Source: Chloroflexota bacterium (GTDB lineage Bacteria > Chloroflexota > UBA6077 > SHYK01). From it: a DNA stretch of 40,940 nucleotides. This document shows, in pieces, positions 23,220 to 31,235 of this stretch; positions within the stretch are counted from its first letter, which is position 1, and each line of letters opens with the position of its first letter. Location of the stretch: the NCBI GenBank assembly GCA_016202435.1, contig JACQOR010000008.1:1-40940 (forward strand), given 5' to 3'. Position numbers and translations under genes: made by a program. The notes below the pieces were generated by a model. The model searched no databases, was not told where the DNA came from, and saw nothing but the letters and a program-made list of their open reading frames with translations.

Positions 23220-23334
23220 GCTGATCCTGACCAAAGACCGCTAGCTTTCGGCAGACGAGGGCTCGGGTTAACGTGGCGCTCGTGGCCTTGCTTCGTTTGT
23301 CAGGGCGGCGCGTCACGCCCGCACTCGTTACCTG

Positions 23335-23407
23335 GCCCATGGTCCGCCGGTCAGTCCCGTCGGGGAGCGGCGGTCCATGGGCGAGGGCCAATGGCTTGGG
23401 CCCTCGC
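23335..23407. repeat. Two adjacent inverted repeats in the 23.22-23.51 kb gap
   Basis: GCCCATGGTCCGCC (23335-23348) pairs with GGCGGTCCATGGGC (23369-23382) with one mismatch. Directly after it, GCGAGGGCC pairs with GGCCCTCGC (23381-23407). Neither is followed by a T run, so simple terminators are unlikely. A TATACT hexamer at 23419-23424 could be the -10 element for the next gene. Confidence 0.45.
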
Positions 23408-23513
23408 CCGTAGGCTCCTATACTGGAAGCAGGAGCGCGTTGAGCGGGTTGCGTGCGAGCGATCCGCTTTGCCAGGTGACGGCCCTTCCGAGACAGCACC
23501 GTGAGGGGGCGTG

Positions 23514-24242
23514 ATGTATCAGTTCGGCGAGCAGCAGGACTCTGCGTCTGCGAGGCGCAACGTCGTCCGCCCGGACCCCCGATTTCGTGACCGGCGCCAC
23601 GCGGGGCAGATCCTGGCTCGTCAGCTGGAGCGGTTCGCCGATCGCCCGGACGTGCTGGTCCTCGGCCTGCCCCGGGGCGGCGTGCCGGTCGCCTACGAGG
23701 TGGCCCGCGAACTGGGAGCACTCCTCGACGTATTCATCGTCCGAAAGCTCGGCGTTCCGGGCTACGAAGAGCTGGCCATGGGCGCCATCGCAACGGGTGG
23801 GGTGCAGGTGCTCGACCCGGAGGTCATGCAAATGGCCAGCGTCACCCAGTCGGAGCTGGACGCGGTCATAGAGCGCGAGCAGCGCGAGCTGGCGCGGCGC
23901 GAGTCCGCATTCAGAGGCAGCCGGCCGCCGCCAGAGATCGCGGGCCGCACGGTCATCCTCGTGGACGATGGCCTGGCCACCGGCGCGTCGATGCGCGCGG
24001 CCGTAGGGGCGCTGCGGCGGCAGGAGCCGCGGCTCCTCGTCGTCGGCGTGCCGGTCGCCAGCCGGGCCGGCTGCCGGCAATTTGAGGAACTCGTCGACGA
24101 GATCGTGTGCATCCTCACGCCGGAGCCTTTCCACGCTGTCGGGCTCTGGTATCAGGATTTCTCCGACCCGAGCGAGGACGACATCCGCGCCATGCTCGAC
24201 CGAGCCTCCGGTCGGGGAACGGATTCCCGACAGATCGCCTGA
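23514..24242 (+). CDS. Phosphoribosyltransferase-domain protein
   Basis: The protein has 242 residues from ATG23514, with GAGGGG upstream. It is a type I phosphoribosyltransferase: RFRDRRHAGQILARQLERFA at the N-terminus, LGLPRGGVPVAYEVA (first substrate loop), VFIVRKLGVPGYEELAMGAI, and the PRPP-binding loop TVILVDDGLATGASM. This architecture is found in many bacterial proteins of undefined substrate, sometimes fused to hydrolases. Here it ends after the PRTase domain. The first backbone gene after the accessory region, it stands alone on the plus strand. The specific base it uses is unknown. Confidence 0.88.
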   Translation: MYQFGEQQDSASARRNVVRPDPRFRDRRHAGQILARQLERFADRPDVLVLGLPRGGVPVAYEVARELGALLDVFIVRKLGVPGYEELAMGAIATGGVQVLDPEVMQMASVTQSELDAVIEREQRELARRESAFRGSRPPPEIAGRTVILVDDGLATGASMRAAVGALRRQEPRLLVVGVPVASRAGCRQFEELVDEIVCILTPEPFHAVGLWYQDFSDPSEDDIRAMLDRASGRGTDSRQIA

Positions 24243-24289
24243 GCCTCTGAGAGGAGTCATGCGATGGCGCACCAAAAGAGCTCAGCCAG

Positions 24290-25108
24290 TCAGCCGGAGA
24301 GGCCGCGGACGAAATCCTCCAGGGCGCTGAGATAGTGGTCACCACCCACCGTCGCAGTGTCGTTGTGGTGCGCTCCGGTTACGAGAAAGAACCGCTTCGG
24401 CTCCCGCGCTGCCTCGAACAGTCGCCTTCCCATCTCCAGAGGCACGACTTCATCGCGCTCGGCGTGGATGACGAGGAGGGGTACCTCAAGAGTCTGGATC
24501 TTGCGGAGTGAATCGTATCGGGTACGCAGCAGCGGACCGACGGGGAGAAAAGGATAGGCGTGTCGTGCCATGGCCGGGACCGAGCCGAAGGCTCCTTCGA
24601 CAACGAGGCCTGAGGGCGGGTGGTGGGTCGCCAACTCGATGGCAACGGCGGCGCCCAGGGACCGCCCGAAGTACAGGAGCGCGCCCATGTCCACGTCCCT
24701 CCTGTTCCGCAGCACTTCCAGGGCGGCTTCAGCGTCACGGTACAAGCCTTCCTCAGATGGCGTTCCTCCGCTCCGCCCATAGCCGCGATAGTCGAATATG
24801 AAAATGTTGACGCCTAGCTTGTCGTGAAACGTGTGGATGTCCGGCACCCGATGGCTGATGTTGCCGCCGTTTCCATGGAACCAGAACCAGGTCACGCTAC
24901 CGGTCCCGGGAACAAACCATCCGTGCAGTGGTACGCCGTCCGCCGCCGTGAAAAACACGTCCTCAAAACGGAGCCCGGCGTCCGCCGGGGTGGTGATCAG
25001 ATCACGGGCTGGAAAGTAGATGAAAGACCGCTCGATCGTGTCGCGGGCCGCCAGTAAGCCCAACGCGGCTGCTCCTAATGCAAGAAGGAACCGGAGCAAA
25101 CGTTGCAT
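24290..25108 (-). CDS. Alpha/beta hydrolase (Bem46/ABHD13-like), membrane-anchored
   Basis: The protein has 272 residues. An N-terminal hydrophobic segment (residues 3-22, LLRFLLALGAAALGLLAA) acts as signal or anchor. The oxyanion HGNGGNISHR, nucleophile elbow YFGRSLGAAVA (Ser), acid HAERDEVVP and catalytic His in TGAHHND complete the triad. The FIYFPARDLITTP lead-in is typical of the Bem46 group. A serine hydrolase or esterase acting at the outer face of the cytoplasmic membrane is likely; the substrate is unknown. It is separated from chrA by 65 bp and reads the same way. Confidence 0.9.
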   Translation of the reverse strand: MQRLLRFLLALGAAALGLLAARDTIERSFIYFPARDLITTPADAGLRFEDVFFTAADGVPLHGWFVPGTGSVTWFWFHGNGGNISHRVPDIHTFHDKLGVNIFIFDYRGYGRSGGTPSEEGLYRDAEAALEVLRNRRDVDMGALLYFGRSLGAAVAIELATHHPPSGLVVEGAFGSVPAMARHAYPFLPVGPLLRTRYDSLRKIQTLEVPLLVIHAERDEVVPLEMGRRLFEAAREPKRFFLVTGAHHNDTATVGGDHYLSALEDFVRGLSG

Positions 25109-25173
25109 CGCTCCTCGGCCCCCGTAACGGCGCTATTCTGAGTCTTTCGTGAAAGGAGGGTTGTGCTCAAGGG

Positions 25174-26358
25174 TTACGCCGCGTTCAATGCATACCCGGC
25201 CGCGGCGCAAAAGAGGACAACGGCAAAAGGCGAGACGCGCCAAAACGTGAGCAGGCCGAAACCGACGACCGCGAGAGCGAAATCGAGGGGACGGCTGATC
25301 GCACTGGACCACACGGGATCGTAGAGCGCGGCGAGCAGGATCCCGACCACCCCGGCGTTGACGCCGAGCAGCGCCGAGCGGAACTGCGGAAGAGTGCGCA
25401 GGCTGTCCCAGTAAGGCAGGCCCCCAACTACGAGCAGGAACGAGGGCAGAAAGATGGCCACGAGAGCGAGGATCGCCCCTGACCAGCCGTTGGGCTCGGA
25501 CTGCATAACGGCGCCCAGGTAAGCCGCGAATGTGAACAGCGGGCCAGGCACGGCCTGGGCTGCACCGTACCCTGCGACAAACTGCCCGTTGCTGATCCAT
25601 CCCGGAGGCACGACCTGGGCCTGCAGCAGGGGCAGCACCACGTGGCCGCCGCCAAATACCAACGAGCCGGTCCGGAAGAAGCTGTCAAACAGGGCCACTG
25701 CCGGAATCGGGAAAGCCTGGCGGGCGACGGGCAGTCCGATCAGCAACGCAAAAAACAGCGCTAGGGCCGCGGTCGCAAGTCGCCGCCCGTAGGGAAGCGA
25801 GAAACGCACGGCCTCGGTCGTCTCTGTGGCCCGGAGGAACCGCCACCCCGCGAGAGCCGTAGTGGCGATCACCAACAGCTGCGTGGTCGAAACGGGCCAG
25901 GCCAGCACCGCGACGGCGGCAAGAATAGCGATGCTGGCGCGTTCCCGATCCGGACAGAGGGTTCTGGCCATGCTCCAGACGGCCTGAGCAACCACTGCTA
26001 CCGCCACGATCTTCAAGCCGTGCAGCTCTTCGGTAGCCTGGTCCGGTCCCAGCCACTGGAGCCCGTAGGCAAACGCAGTGAGCAACAAAGCCGAGGGGAG
26101 GGTGAATCCCAGCCAGGCGGCAAGCCCGCCAGGCAGTCCGGCCCGCATGAGGCCGAGCCCGATGCCGACCTGGCTGCTGGCCGGGCCGGGGAGGAACTGG
26201 CACAGCGCTACCAGATCGGAGTACGCATGGTCGTCGAGCCATTTTCGGCGGACCACGTACTCATCGTGGAAGTAGCCCAGATGAGCGATGGGTCCCCCGA
26301 ATGACGTCAGGCCGAGCTTGGTCGCGATCCCCAGGACTTCCCAGAAGCTGCCACTCAT
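25174..26358 (-). CDS. chrA: Chromate transporter
   Basis: The protein has 394 residues, the long-chain type with two homologous CHR halves. The first half has TSFGGPIAHLGYFHDEYVVR and LCQFLPGPASSQVGIGLG; the second has GSLVFGGGHVVLPLLQAQVV and GYGAAQAVPGPLFTFAAYLG, the duplicated signatures. About ten to twelve hydrophobic segments are present. ChrA-type proteins export chromate (with sulfate-like oxyanions) by proton motive force, giving resistance. No chrB-like regulator is beside it. It reads away from the tRNA cluster and ends the mixed accessory/backbone segment. Confidence 0.92.
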   Translation of the reverse strand: MSGSFWEVLGIATKLGLTSFGGPIAHLGYFHDEYVVRRKWLDDHAYSDLVALCQFLPGPASSQVGIGLGLMRAGLPGGLAAWLGFTLPSALLLTAFAYGLQWLGPDQATEELHGLKIVAVAVVAQAVWSMARTLCPDRERASIAILAAVAVLAWPVSTTQLLVIATTALAGWRFLRATETTEAVRFSLPYGRRLATAALALFFALLIGLPVARQAFPIPAVALFDSFFRTGSLVFGGGHVVLPLLQAQVVPPGWISNGQFVAGYGAAQAVPGPLFTFAAYLGAVMQSEPNGWSGAILALVAIFLPSFLLVVGGLPYWDSLRTLPQFRSALLGVNAGVVGILLAALYDPVWSSAISRPLDFALAVVGFGLLTFWRVSPFAVVLFCAAAGYALNAA

Positions 26359-26509
26359 CGCCCGGCGATATTAGTCCACTCTGGGCAGTGCGGTCGGTTC
26401 ATCCCGGGCCAGGGGCCCGCACGATGGGGCATGTAGTCTGCTATATTCACCAACGTCAGAAGGGGCGGAGACGAGCTTTCGGCAAGGCAGATGCGGGTCG
26501 CTTGGACCT

Positions 26510-26582
26510 GCCGACGAAGCGCAATGGGCAGAGCAGCGGGTGTGTAAACCGCAGGTTGGGGGTTCGAGTCCCTTCGTCGGCT
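26510..26582 (+). tRNA. tRNA-Thr(TGT)-like gene, degenerate
   Basis: The acceptor (GCCGACG with CGTCGGC) and T arm are intact. The rest departs from the expected tRNA-Thr(TGT): position 8 is A and not T, the D stem GCGC/GAGC has a mismatch, and the anticodon loop reads TGTGTAA with G where U33 belongs. Length (73 before CCA) and spacing to the next tRNA are normal. It may be a decaying gene or carry sequencing errors. Confidence 0.6.
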
Positions 26583-26587
26583 CCCCG

Positions 26588-26672
26588 GGTGGGGTGGCCG
26601 AGTGGTTAATGGCGCCGGTCTGTAAAATCGGTACGCGGAAGCGTTTCACAGGTTCGAATCCTGTCCCCACCA
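26588..26672 (+). tRNA. tRNA-Tyr (GTA)
   Basis: A class II tRNA with a long variable arm. The acceptor GGTGGGG pairs with CCCCACC, the anticodon loop TCTGTAAAA has GTA, and the variable stem lies at about 26630-26648. The T arm is ACAGG TTCGAAT CCTGT. It is clustered with tRNA-Thr genes as in many bacteria. Confidence 0.93.
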
Positions 26673-26692
26673 CCTGATTCCTGATCCCGTAG

Positions 26693-26768
26693 GCCCACGT
26701 AGCTCAGTTGGCAGAGCACGATCTTGGTAAGATCGGGGTCACCAGTTCGAGTCTGGTCGTGGGCTCCA
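26693..26768 (+). tRNA. tRNA-Thr (GGT)
   Basis: The acceptor GCCCACG pairs with CGTGGGC. The D arm AGCTCAGTTGGCAGAGC is canonical. The anticodon loop TTGGTAA gives GGT after U33, and the T loop is TTCGAGT. CCA is encoded (26766-26768). All invariant positions are present, unlike the degenerate Thr-like gene upstream. Confidence 0.95.
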
Positions 26769-26781
26769 GACTTGGAGCCCT

Positions 26782-26854
26782 GTCGCCCTGAGGCGGCGCC
26801 GAAGGATGGGTCGCCATTGCGAAGCGACGGATTCTTCGCTTCGCTCAGCATGAC
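26782..26854. repeat. Intergenic inverted repeat between tRNA-Thr and rpmG
   Basis: The left arm (GTCGCCCTGAGGCGGCGCCG, then AAGGAT) and right arm (ATTCTTCGCTTCGCTCAGCA, then TGAC) are imperfect inverses. A small inner stem TCGC/GCGA lies between them. The form is that of dispersed intergenic palindromes (repeats with CTGAG...GAAGGAT ends) common in some bacterial genomes. Confidence 0.45.
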
Positions 26855-26865
26855 TGGCACTGAGA

Positions 26866-26892
26866 ATGACAATATTTTCATCGGGGTACAAT
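26866..26892 (+). promoter_or_regulatory. Candidate rpmG promoter, possibly leaderless start
   Basis: ATGACA (26866-26871) and TACAAT (26887-26892) resemble -35 and -10 elements with a 15-bp spacer. Transcription would begin near 26898-26900, at the rpmG start codon itself, and no ribosome-binding site is seen. Confidence 0.35.
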
Positions 26893-26897
26893 GTCTC

Positions 26898-27062
26898 ATG
26901 GCGCGACGCGCGGATCGCATTCTGGTCACCCTGGCGTGCAACGATTGCCGCGAGCGGTCCTATCACACGGAGAAGAACCGCCGCAGCGATCCTGACCGTA
27001 TTGCTTTGAACAAATATTGCCCGCGTTGCCGAAAACACACAGAGCATCGGGAAACGCGATAG
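26898..27062 (+). CDS. rpmG: 50S ribosomal protein L33
   Basis: The protein has 54 residues with the full family pattern: [20 protein letters not shown], then an [20 protein letters not shown] tail. Two CxxC pairs (CNDC and CPRC) can bind zinc. ATG26898 gives the usual length; the open frame further upstream is part of the intergenic repeat. There is no Shine-Dalgarno sequence. The order tRNA-rpmG-tRNA-Trp-secE-nusG is a common bacterial arrangement and supports the call. Confidence 0.93.
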   Translation: MARRADRILVTLACNDCRERSYHTEKNRRSDPDRIALNKYCPRCRKHTEHRETR

Positions 27063-27070
27063 CGGTTCGA

Positions 27071-27143
<73 letters not shown>

Positions 27144-27181
27144 CCCCACCCAGTAACCGAAGGGAGCCGGATCAGCACCAT

Positions 27182-27466
27182 ATGGCCAGACAGATGCGAC
27201 GTGCAATGGCGCGCAGCTCGGCGGCACCCGCGCGGCCGGCCCCATCGACCCGTCTAATCCCCCGCCCCGACGTTTCTCGGCGTGGGGCGGGTATCGGGCA
27301 GTTCCTCCGCGAAGTCTGGTCCGAGCTGCAGAAGGTGGTGTTCCCCACCCGTCGGGAGCTCATCAAGCTGACGGGCCTCGTCATCGCCGTTTCAGTGGGC
27401 ATCGGCTTTCTACTGGGTGCCATCGACTACGTCTTCTCACAACTCATGCGCTTGATCCTGGGTTAA
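27182..27466 (+). CDS. secE: Preprotein translocase subunit SecE
   Basis: The protein has 94 residues from ATG27182 (another ATG at 27206 is possible). A basic, disordered N-terminal stretch precedes the conserved FLREVWSELQKVVFPTRREL amphipathic helix. One transmembrane helix follows (about residues 63-88, LTGLVIAVSVGIGFLLGAID...). SecE clamps SecY in the cytoplasmic membrane. It is two bases from nusG and cotranscribed with it. The longer N-terminus than in minimal SecE is common in high-GC bacteria. Confidence 0.95.
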   Translation: MARQMRRAMARSSAAPARPAPSTRLIPRPDVSRRGAGIGQFLREVWSELQKVVFPTRRELIKLTGLVIAVSVGIGFLLGAIDYVFSQLMRLILG

Positions 27467-27468
27467 CC

Positions 27469-28182
27469 ATGACTGAGCCCAACGAGATCTCCACCCTGGC
27501 CCTCGAAGACGCCGCTGTTCAGGTCGAGGACCAGGACGATGAGGTTGGCGAGGTGCTCGCGGACCGGGAAAGTGGGGCTGAGTCCGCCGAGGAAGAAGAA
27601 GCGGCTCTCGAGGAAGATGTCCTCGAGGAAGGCGACGCGAGCCGTCGCTGGTTCGTGATCCACACCTACTCGGGCTATGAAAACAAAGTGAAGATGAACC
27701 TCGAACACCGGGTCGAATCGATGGGCGTGTCCGACAAGATCCACGACGTGGTCATCCCGACGGAGGAAGAGGTCGAAATCAAGGACGGCCAGCGGCGGAC
27801 AGTCCAGCGCAAGGTCTTCCCCGGCTACGTCCTGGTCCAGATGATGGTGACCGACGAGGGCATTCCACCCAACGATTCCTGGTACGTGGTGCGGAATACA
27901 CCGGGCGTCACCGGCTTCGTGGGCGTTGGCAACCATCCGAGCCCACTGGAGGACCCCGAGGTCCGAAGGATCCTGCGCCGCATGAAGATGGAAGCGCCAC
28001 GCATCCGGGTGAGCTACCAGAAAGGCGAGCGCGTGAAGGTGGTTGACGGACCGTTCAGCGACTTCATTGGCATCGTGGATACGATCAACGCGGAGAAGGG
28101 CAAGGTTCGCGTGCTCGTCTCATTCTTCGGGCGCGAGACCCCGGTCGAGTTGGATTTCCTCCAAGTCTCAAGAATCTCCTGA
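27469..28182 (+). CDS. nusG: Transcription termination/antitermination factor NusG
   Basis: The protein has 237 residues. An unusually acidic extension (about residues 1-57, with runs such as AEEEEAALEEDVLEE) precedes the NGN domain (RRWFVIHTYSGYENKVKMNL to RKVFPGYVLVQMMV and TPGVTGFVG). The C-terminal KOW domain (KGERVKVVDGPFSDFIGIVD) follows. NusG binds RNA polymerase to raise elongation rate and links to Rho or ribosomal S10. Such extensions occur in some phyla, including Chloroflexota and Actinobacteria. It lies between secE and rplK in the standard order. Confidence 0.97.
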   Translation: MTEPNEISTLALEDAAVQVEDQDDEVGEVLADRESGAESAEEEEAALEEDVLEEGDASRRWFVIHTYSGYENKVKMNLEHRVESMGVSDKIHDVVIPTEEEVEIKDGQRRTVQRKVFPGYVLVQMMVTDEGIPPNDSWYVVRNTPGVTGFVGVGNHPSPLEDPEVRRILRRMKMEAPRIRVSYQKGERVKVVDGPFSDFIGIVDTINAEKGKVRVLVSFFGRETPVELDFLQVSRIS

Positions 28183-28260
28183 TATCTGTCTGAGGCGCAG
28201 AGGACCCATCGCTAGTGAGCAGGGAGCCGGGTCGGCCGGCGTACCTGGAAGGAAACGGTA

Positions 28261-28683
28261 TTGGCAAAAAAAGTTCGCGCAATAGTCAAGCTGCAAATCG
28301 AGGCGGGCAAGGCAACACCTGCGCCGCCAGTGGGCCCGGCCTTAGGCCAGCACGGGATCAACATCATGGCATTCGTGAAGGAGTACAACGAGAAGACGGC
28401 GAATCAGCCGGGCAGTATCATCCCGGCTGAGATCACTGTCTACGAAGATCGCTCCTTCACCTTCGTACTGAAGACGCCGCCCGCCTTCGACCTGATCCGC
28501 AAGGCGATCGGCATCGAGAAGGGCGCAAAGACCGCGAGAGGCGAGACCGTGGGGACGCTGCCGCGCGCCGAGCTGCGGAGGATCGCCCAGGTCAAGATGA
28601 AAGACCTCAACGCCAATGACGTCGAGGCTGCCGAGCGCATCATCGAAGGAACCGCCCGTAGCATGGGCGTCAAGGTGGAATAG
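28261..28683 (+). CDS. rplK: 50S ribosomal protein L11
   Basis: The protein has 140 residues. It starts with TTG28261, preceded by GGAAGGAAA, and the [21 protein letters not shown]-terminus fixes this choice. The [20 protein letters not shown] and C-terminal RNA-binding [20 protein letters not shown] regions are intact. L11 forms the GTPase-associated centre on 23S rRNA. The next gene starts one base after its stop, so rplK-rplA is a tightly coupled pair. Confidence 0.97.
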   Translation: MAKKVRAIVKLQIEAGKATPAPPVGPALGQHGINIMAFVKEYNEKTANQPGSIIPAEITVYEDRSFTFVLKTPPAFDLIRKAIGIEKGAKTARGETVGTLPRAELRRIAQVKMKDLNANDVEAAERIIEGTARSMGVKVE

Positions 28684-28684
28684 G

Positions 28685-29398
28685 ATGTCGAACGCGGGCA
28701 AGCGGTTCCTCGAGGCCAAGAAGAAGGTCGATCCCAACAGGCTCTACGATCCGGCTGAGGCGCTGGGACTCGTGAAGGAGATGGCGACCAGCAAATTTGA
28801 CGAGACCATCGAGTGCCACATCCGCACGGGAGTGGACCCGCGCCACGCCGACCAGATCGTGCGTGGGTCGGTGGTCCTCCCCGCCGGCACCGGCAAGCGG
28901 GTGCGCGTGCTCGCCTTTGCCCAGGGTGAGAAAGCCCGCGAGGCCGAAGAGGCTGGCGCAGATTTCGTCGGTGGAGAAGACCTGGTGCAGAAGATCGCCG
29001 ACGGCTGGATGGAGTTCGACGTCGCCGTGGCTACGCCGGACCTCATGGGTGCCGTGGGTCGTCTTGGACGAGTCCTGGGACCTCGGGGCCTACTCCCGAA
29101 CCCCCGGACGGGCATGGTCTCGATCGACATCGGCAGGCTGATCAAGGAGGTGCGCTCAGGCCGCGTGGAGTTCCGCGTGGACCGCACCGGCGTCATTCAC
29201 GGCGTGATCGGCAAGGCGAGCTTCACCCCCGAACAGCTCAGCGAGAACCTCACCGCGTTCTTGGACGCCATCGTGCGCGCTAAACCGGCGGCGGCTCGCG
29301 GGCAATACATTCGATCCGTTACACTCGCCTCGACGATGGGGCCGGGCGTCAAGCTGGATCTCCAGTCGACTCTCGCCCTGGCGTCGGCGGCAGCCTGA
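28685..29398 (+). CDS. rplA: 50S ribosomal protein L1
   Basis: The protein has 237 residues from ATG28685, one base after rplK ends. Family regions [20 protein letters not shown] and [20 protein letters not shown], then [20 protein letters not shown] and the closing [15 protein letters not shown], are clear. L1 builds the E-site stalk and in many bacteria binds its own mRNA to repress the L11 operon. The 245-base gap that follows houses the L10 leader. Confidence 0.97.
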   Translation: MSNAGKRFLEAKKKVDPNRLYDPAEALGLVKEMATSKFDETIECHIRTGVDPRHADQIVRGSVVLPAGTGKRVRVLAFAQGEKAREAEEAGADFVGGEDLVQKIADGWMEFDVAVATPDLMGAVGRLGRVLGPRGLLPNPRTGMVSIDIGRLIKEVRSGRVEFRVDRTGVIHGVIGKASFTPEQLSENLTAFLDAIVRAKPAAARGQYIRSVTLASTMGPGVKLDLQSTLALASAAA

Positions 29399-29643
29399 CC
29401 AGGCAGGGACTGGAGCCAATCGGGGGGCCGGCACTCAGTTTCGCCTCGCTGGCCTCCGCCCGGATCGTTCGAGAGAAGTGAATAGGCCCTAGACCGCGGG
29501 CGTGCGCCGCACGGCGCACTTAATGCGTACCCGCCGAGGCAAGACTATTCAGGGCATGGTTTCGGAGTTTGAGCTCCGGATCTGATTGCCCCTTTGAAAA
29601 GAGCCTCGGCGTATCGCCGAGGTTTTTTGTTGGGAGTGAACGA
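29399..29643 (+). promoter_or_regulatory. L10 leader region upstream of rplJ
   Basis: A 245-base non-coding stretch lies between rplA and rplJ. It contains a GC-rich pairable section (about 29500-29545, CGTGCGCCGCACGGCGCACT) and an intrinsic terminator just before rplJ. The position and layout match the L10(L12)4-binding leader that autoregulates rplJL, including the terminator-type version. The specific kink-turn was not verified. Confidence 0.65.
29604..29628 (+). terminator. Intrinsic terminator/attenuator before rplJ
   Basis: An 8-bp perfect stem, CCTCGGCG (29604-29611) with CGCCGAGG (29615-29622), has a TAT loop and is followed directly by six T residues. It lies 16 bases before the rplJ start. 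An upstream CCGCCGAGG (from 29530) could pair with its 5' arm as an anti-terminator. This points to attenuation of rplJL. Confidence 0.85.
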
Positions 29644-30201
29644 GTGGCAGTGAAACGACCAACCGTCATTCGGCCGGAGAAGGAGGCGGCGGTTCGCGAG
29701 CTTGCCGATCAGTTGGACCGGTCACGGGTAGCGCTGGTCACAGACTACCGCGGGCTGACCGTCGCCCAGATCACGGACCTGCGCCGGCAGCTCGGAGCCA
29801 GCGAGGCGGAGATGCACGTGGCCAAGAACGCGCTGGCCAAGCTGGCCGTGCAAGGAACGCCGCGCGATGTGCTCGGACCCGTCTTGGAAGGACCCACGGC
29901 GTTCGTGTTTGGGTATGGTGATGCCGTCAAGACCGCTAAGACGCTGACCGACGTTATTCGGACCCAGCGTCTTCAGCTCCCCATCAGGGGCGGGCTGCTG
30001 GGCAACCGATTGCTCTCCGGGGCCGACGTAATTCGTCTGGCAGAGCTGCCCGGGCGGGAAGTCCTCGTGGCTCAAGTGGTCGGCGGTTTCCAGGCGCCCC
30101 TGGCAGGCATCGTGAACGTGCTGGGAGGCGTCCTCCAGAATTTCCTGGGGGTTCTGGAGGCCAGGCGGCAGCAACTCGAAAGCGCGGAAAGACAACGTTG
30201 A
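29644..30201 (+). CDS. rplJ: 50S ribosomal protein L10
   Basis: The protein has 185 residues from GTG29644 (GGGAG eight bases before). The open frame upstream reads through the terminator and is not coding. MAVKRPTVIRPEKEAAVREL, then VALVTDYRGLTVAQITDLRR and VAKNALAKLA, are the classic N-terminal rRNA-binding region; the C-terminal helix binds L7/L12 dimers. L10 is the base of the stalk and the autogenous regulator acting on the leader just upstream. Confidence 0.96.
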   Translation: MAVKRPTVIRPEKEAAVRELADQLDRSRVALVTDYRGLTVAQITDLRRQLGASEAEMHVAKNALAKLAVQGTPRDVLGPVLEGPTAFVFGYGDAVKTAKTLTDVIRTQRLQLPIRGGLLGNRLLSGADVIRLAELPGREVLVAQVVGGFQAPLAGIVNVLGGVLQNFLGVLEARRQQLESAERQR

Positions 30202-30228
30202 CCAAACGCACTCGATAGGAGGAGCAAG

Positions 30229-30609
30229 ATGGACAAGGCCGAGATGATCGCTGAGATCGAGAAGATGACCGTCCTCGAGCTGGCTGACCTGGTGAAGGCG
30301 CTCGAGGAGAAGTTTGGCGTGAAGGCCGCGGTAGCGGCTGGACCCGCTGTGGCCGCCGGCCCCGCCGCACCGGTGGCCGCGGCTCCAGAAGAAGAGCAGA
30401 CCGAGTTCACCGTGATGTTGAAGGACTTCGGCCCGAAAAAGATTGAGGTGATCAAGATCGTGCGCGAGCTGACCTCGCTTGGGCTCAAGGAGGCGAAGGA
30501 TCTCGTAGAGGCCGCGCCGAAGGCGGTGAAAGAGGCGGTTTCGAAGGACGAGGCCAATGCCGCGGCAGCGAAGCTCCGCGACGTGGGCGCAGCCGTCGAG
30601 CTGGTTTAG
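30229..30609 (+). CDS. rplL: 50S ribosomal protein L7/L12
   Basis: The protein has 126 residues with a strong AGGAGGAG site before ATG30229. An N-terminal dimerisation helix pair ([19 protein letters not shown]), an Ala/Pro/Val hinge (about residues 36-55), and the C-terminal factor-binding domain [20 protein letters not shown], then [19 protein letters not shown] are all present. It is the multi-copy stalk protein recruiting translation GTPases. Unusually, rpoB does not follow; the next gene is on the opposite strand. Confidence 0.97.
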   Translation: MDKAEMIAEIEKMTVLELADLVKALEEKFGVKAAVAAGPAVAAGPAAPVAAAPEEEQTEFTVMLKDFGPKKIEVIKIVRELTSLGLKEAKDLVEAAPKAVKEAVSKDEANAAAAKLRDVGAAVELV

Positions 30610-30627
30610 CCCTTCTTCCTGGTTGCT

Positions 30628-31221
30628 CTATTCCAACCCTGAAGCGACGCGCGTGCGTACCGAGACCGGTACCAGGACTGCCCCGTCTTCGGTGCGCTCG
30701 ATGCGGTATTGGACTTCGCTGATCCCGGACGGACAGCAGAGCGGATCGCTCGCGGCGTAACGGCGGAAAGTCGCGAACAGGCTCTGGTGGTCGCCGACCA
30801 CGATCCGGTCAAGCGCACCGTCCGTGCGCGCCATCATGGCGTCCGGCGCCAGGGTGCCTGCCAGCGTTCCATCGACGAACACGAAGGCCTGGTAGCCCCA
30901 GGGGCGCCCCATTCCATCAAAGGACCCGGTACCCTGGATGACCTTGATGCCCCAGCCCGCCTGGTAAGGCGCGAAGAGATACCATCCCGTGTCCAAGAGC
31001 GGCCCGTCTTCGACGGTTTCGGCGGGCCGCGCTCGTTCGACGAAACGCGGATCGGCGAACCCGAATTGGGGCGCGGCCGGCACTTCCATCCCAGGCCGGT
31101 TCCAGTTGGCTATCGCCTCGCAGTCCAGCCAGCTGTTGTCGGCCTGGACTCCAGGAGCGTCAAAGGTCAGCATGATGAGGAGATATCCGGCGGCGGCCAC
31201 GGGTCCTGCAATTCGTCTCAA
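30628..31221 (-). CDS. LppP/LprE-like exported protein
   Basis: The protein has 197 residues. The N-terminus (MRRIAGPVAAAGYLLIMLTF) is a signal sequence with probable cleavage near VQA-DNS. There is no lipobox Cys. The rest matches the LppP/LprE pattern: GWYLFAPYQAGWGIKVIQGT, WGYQAFVFVDGTLAGTLAP and FRRYAASDPLCCPSGISEVQ. In actinobacteria this family is of cell-surface lipoproteins of undefined role. It is 14 bp downstream of another lipoprotein gene on the same strand, so the two form an operon running toward rplL. Confidence 0.75.
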   Translation of the reverse strand: MRRIAGPVAAAGYLLIMLTFDAPGVQADNSWLDCEAIANWNRPGMEVPAAPQFGFADPRFVERARPAETVEDGPLLDTGWYLFAPYQAGWGIKVIQGTGSFDGMGRPWGYQAFVFVDGTLAGTLAPDAMMARTDGALDRIVVGDHQSLFATFRRYAASDPLCCPSGISEVQYRIERTEDGAVLVPVSVRTRVASGLE

Positions 31222-31235
31222 CGAGCGTCTCCCTC

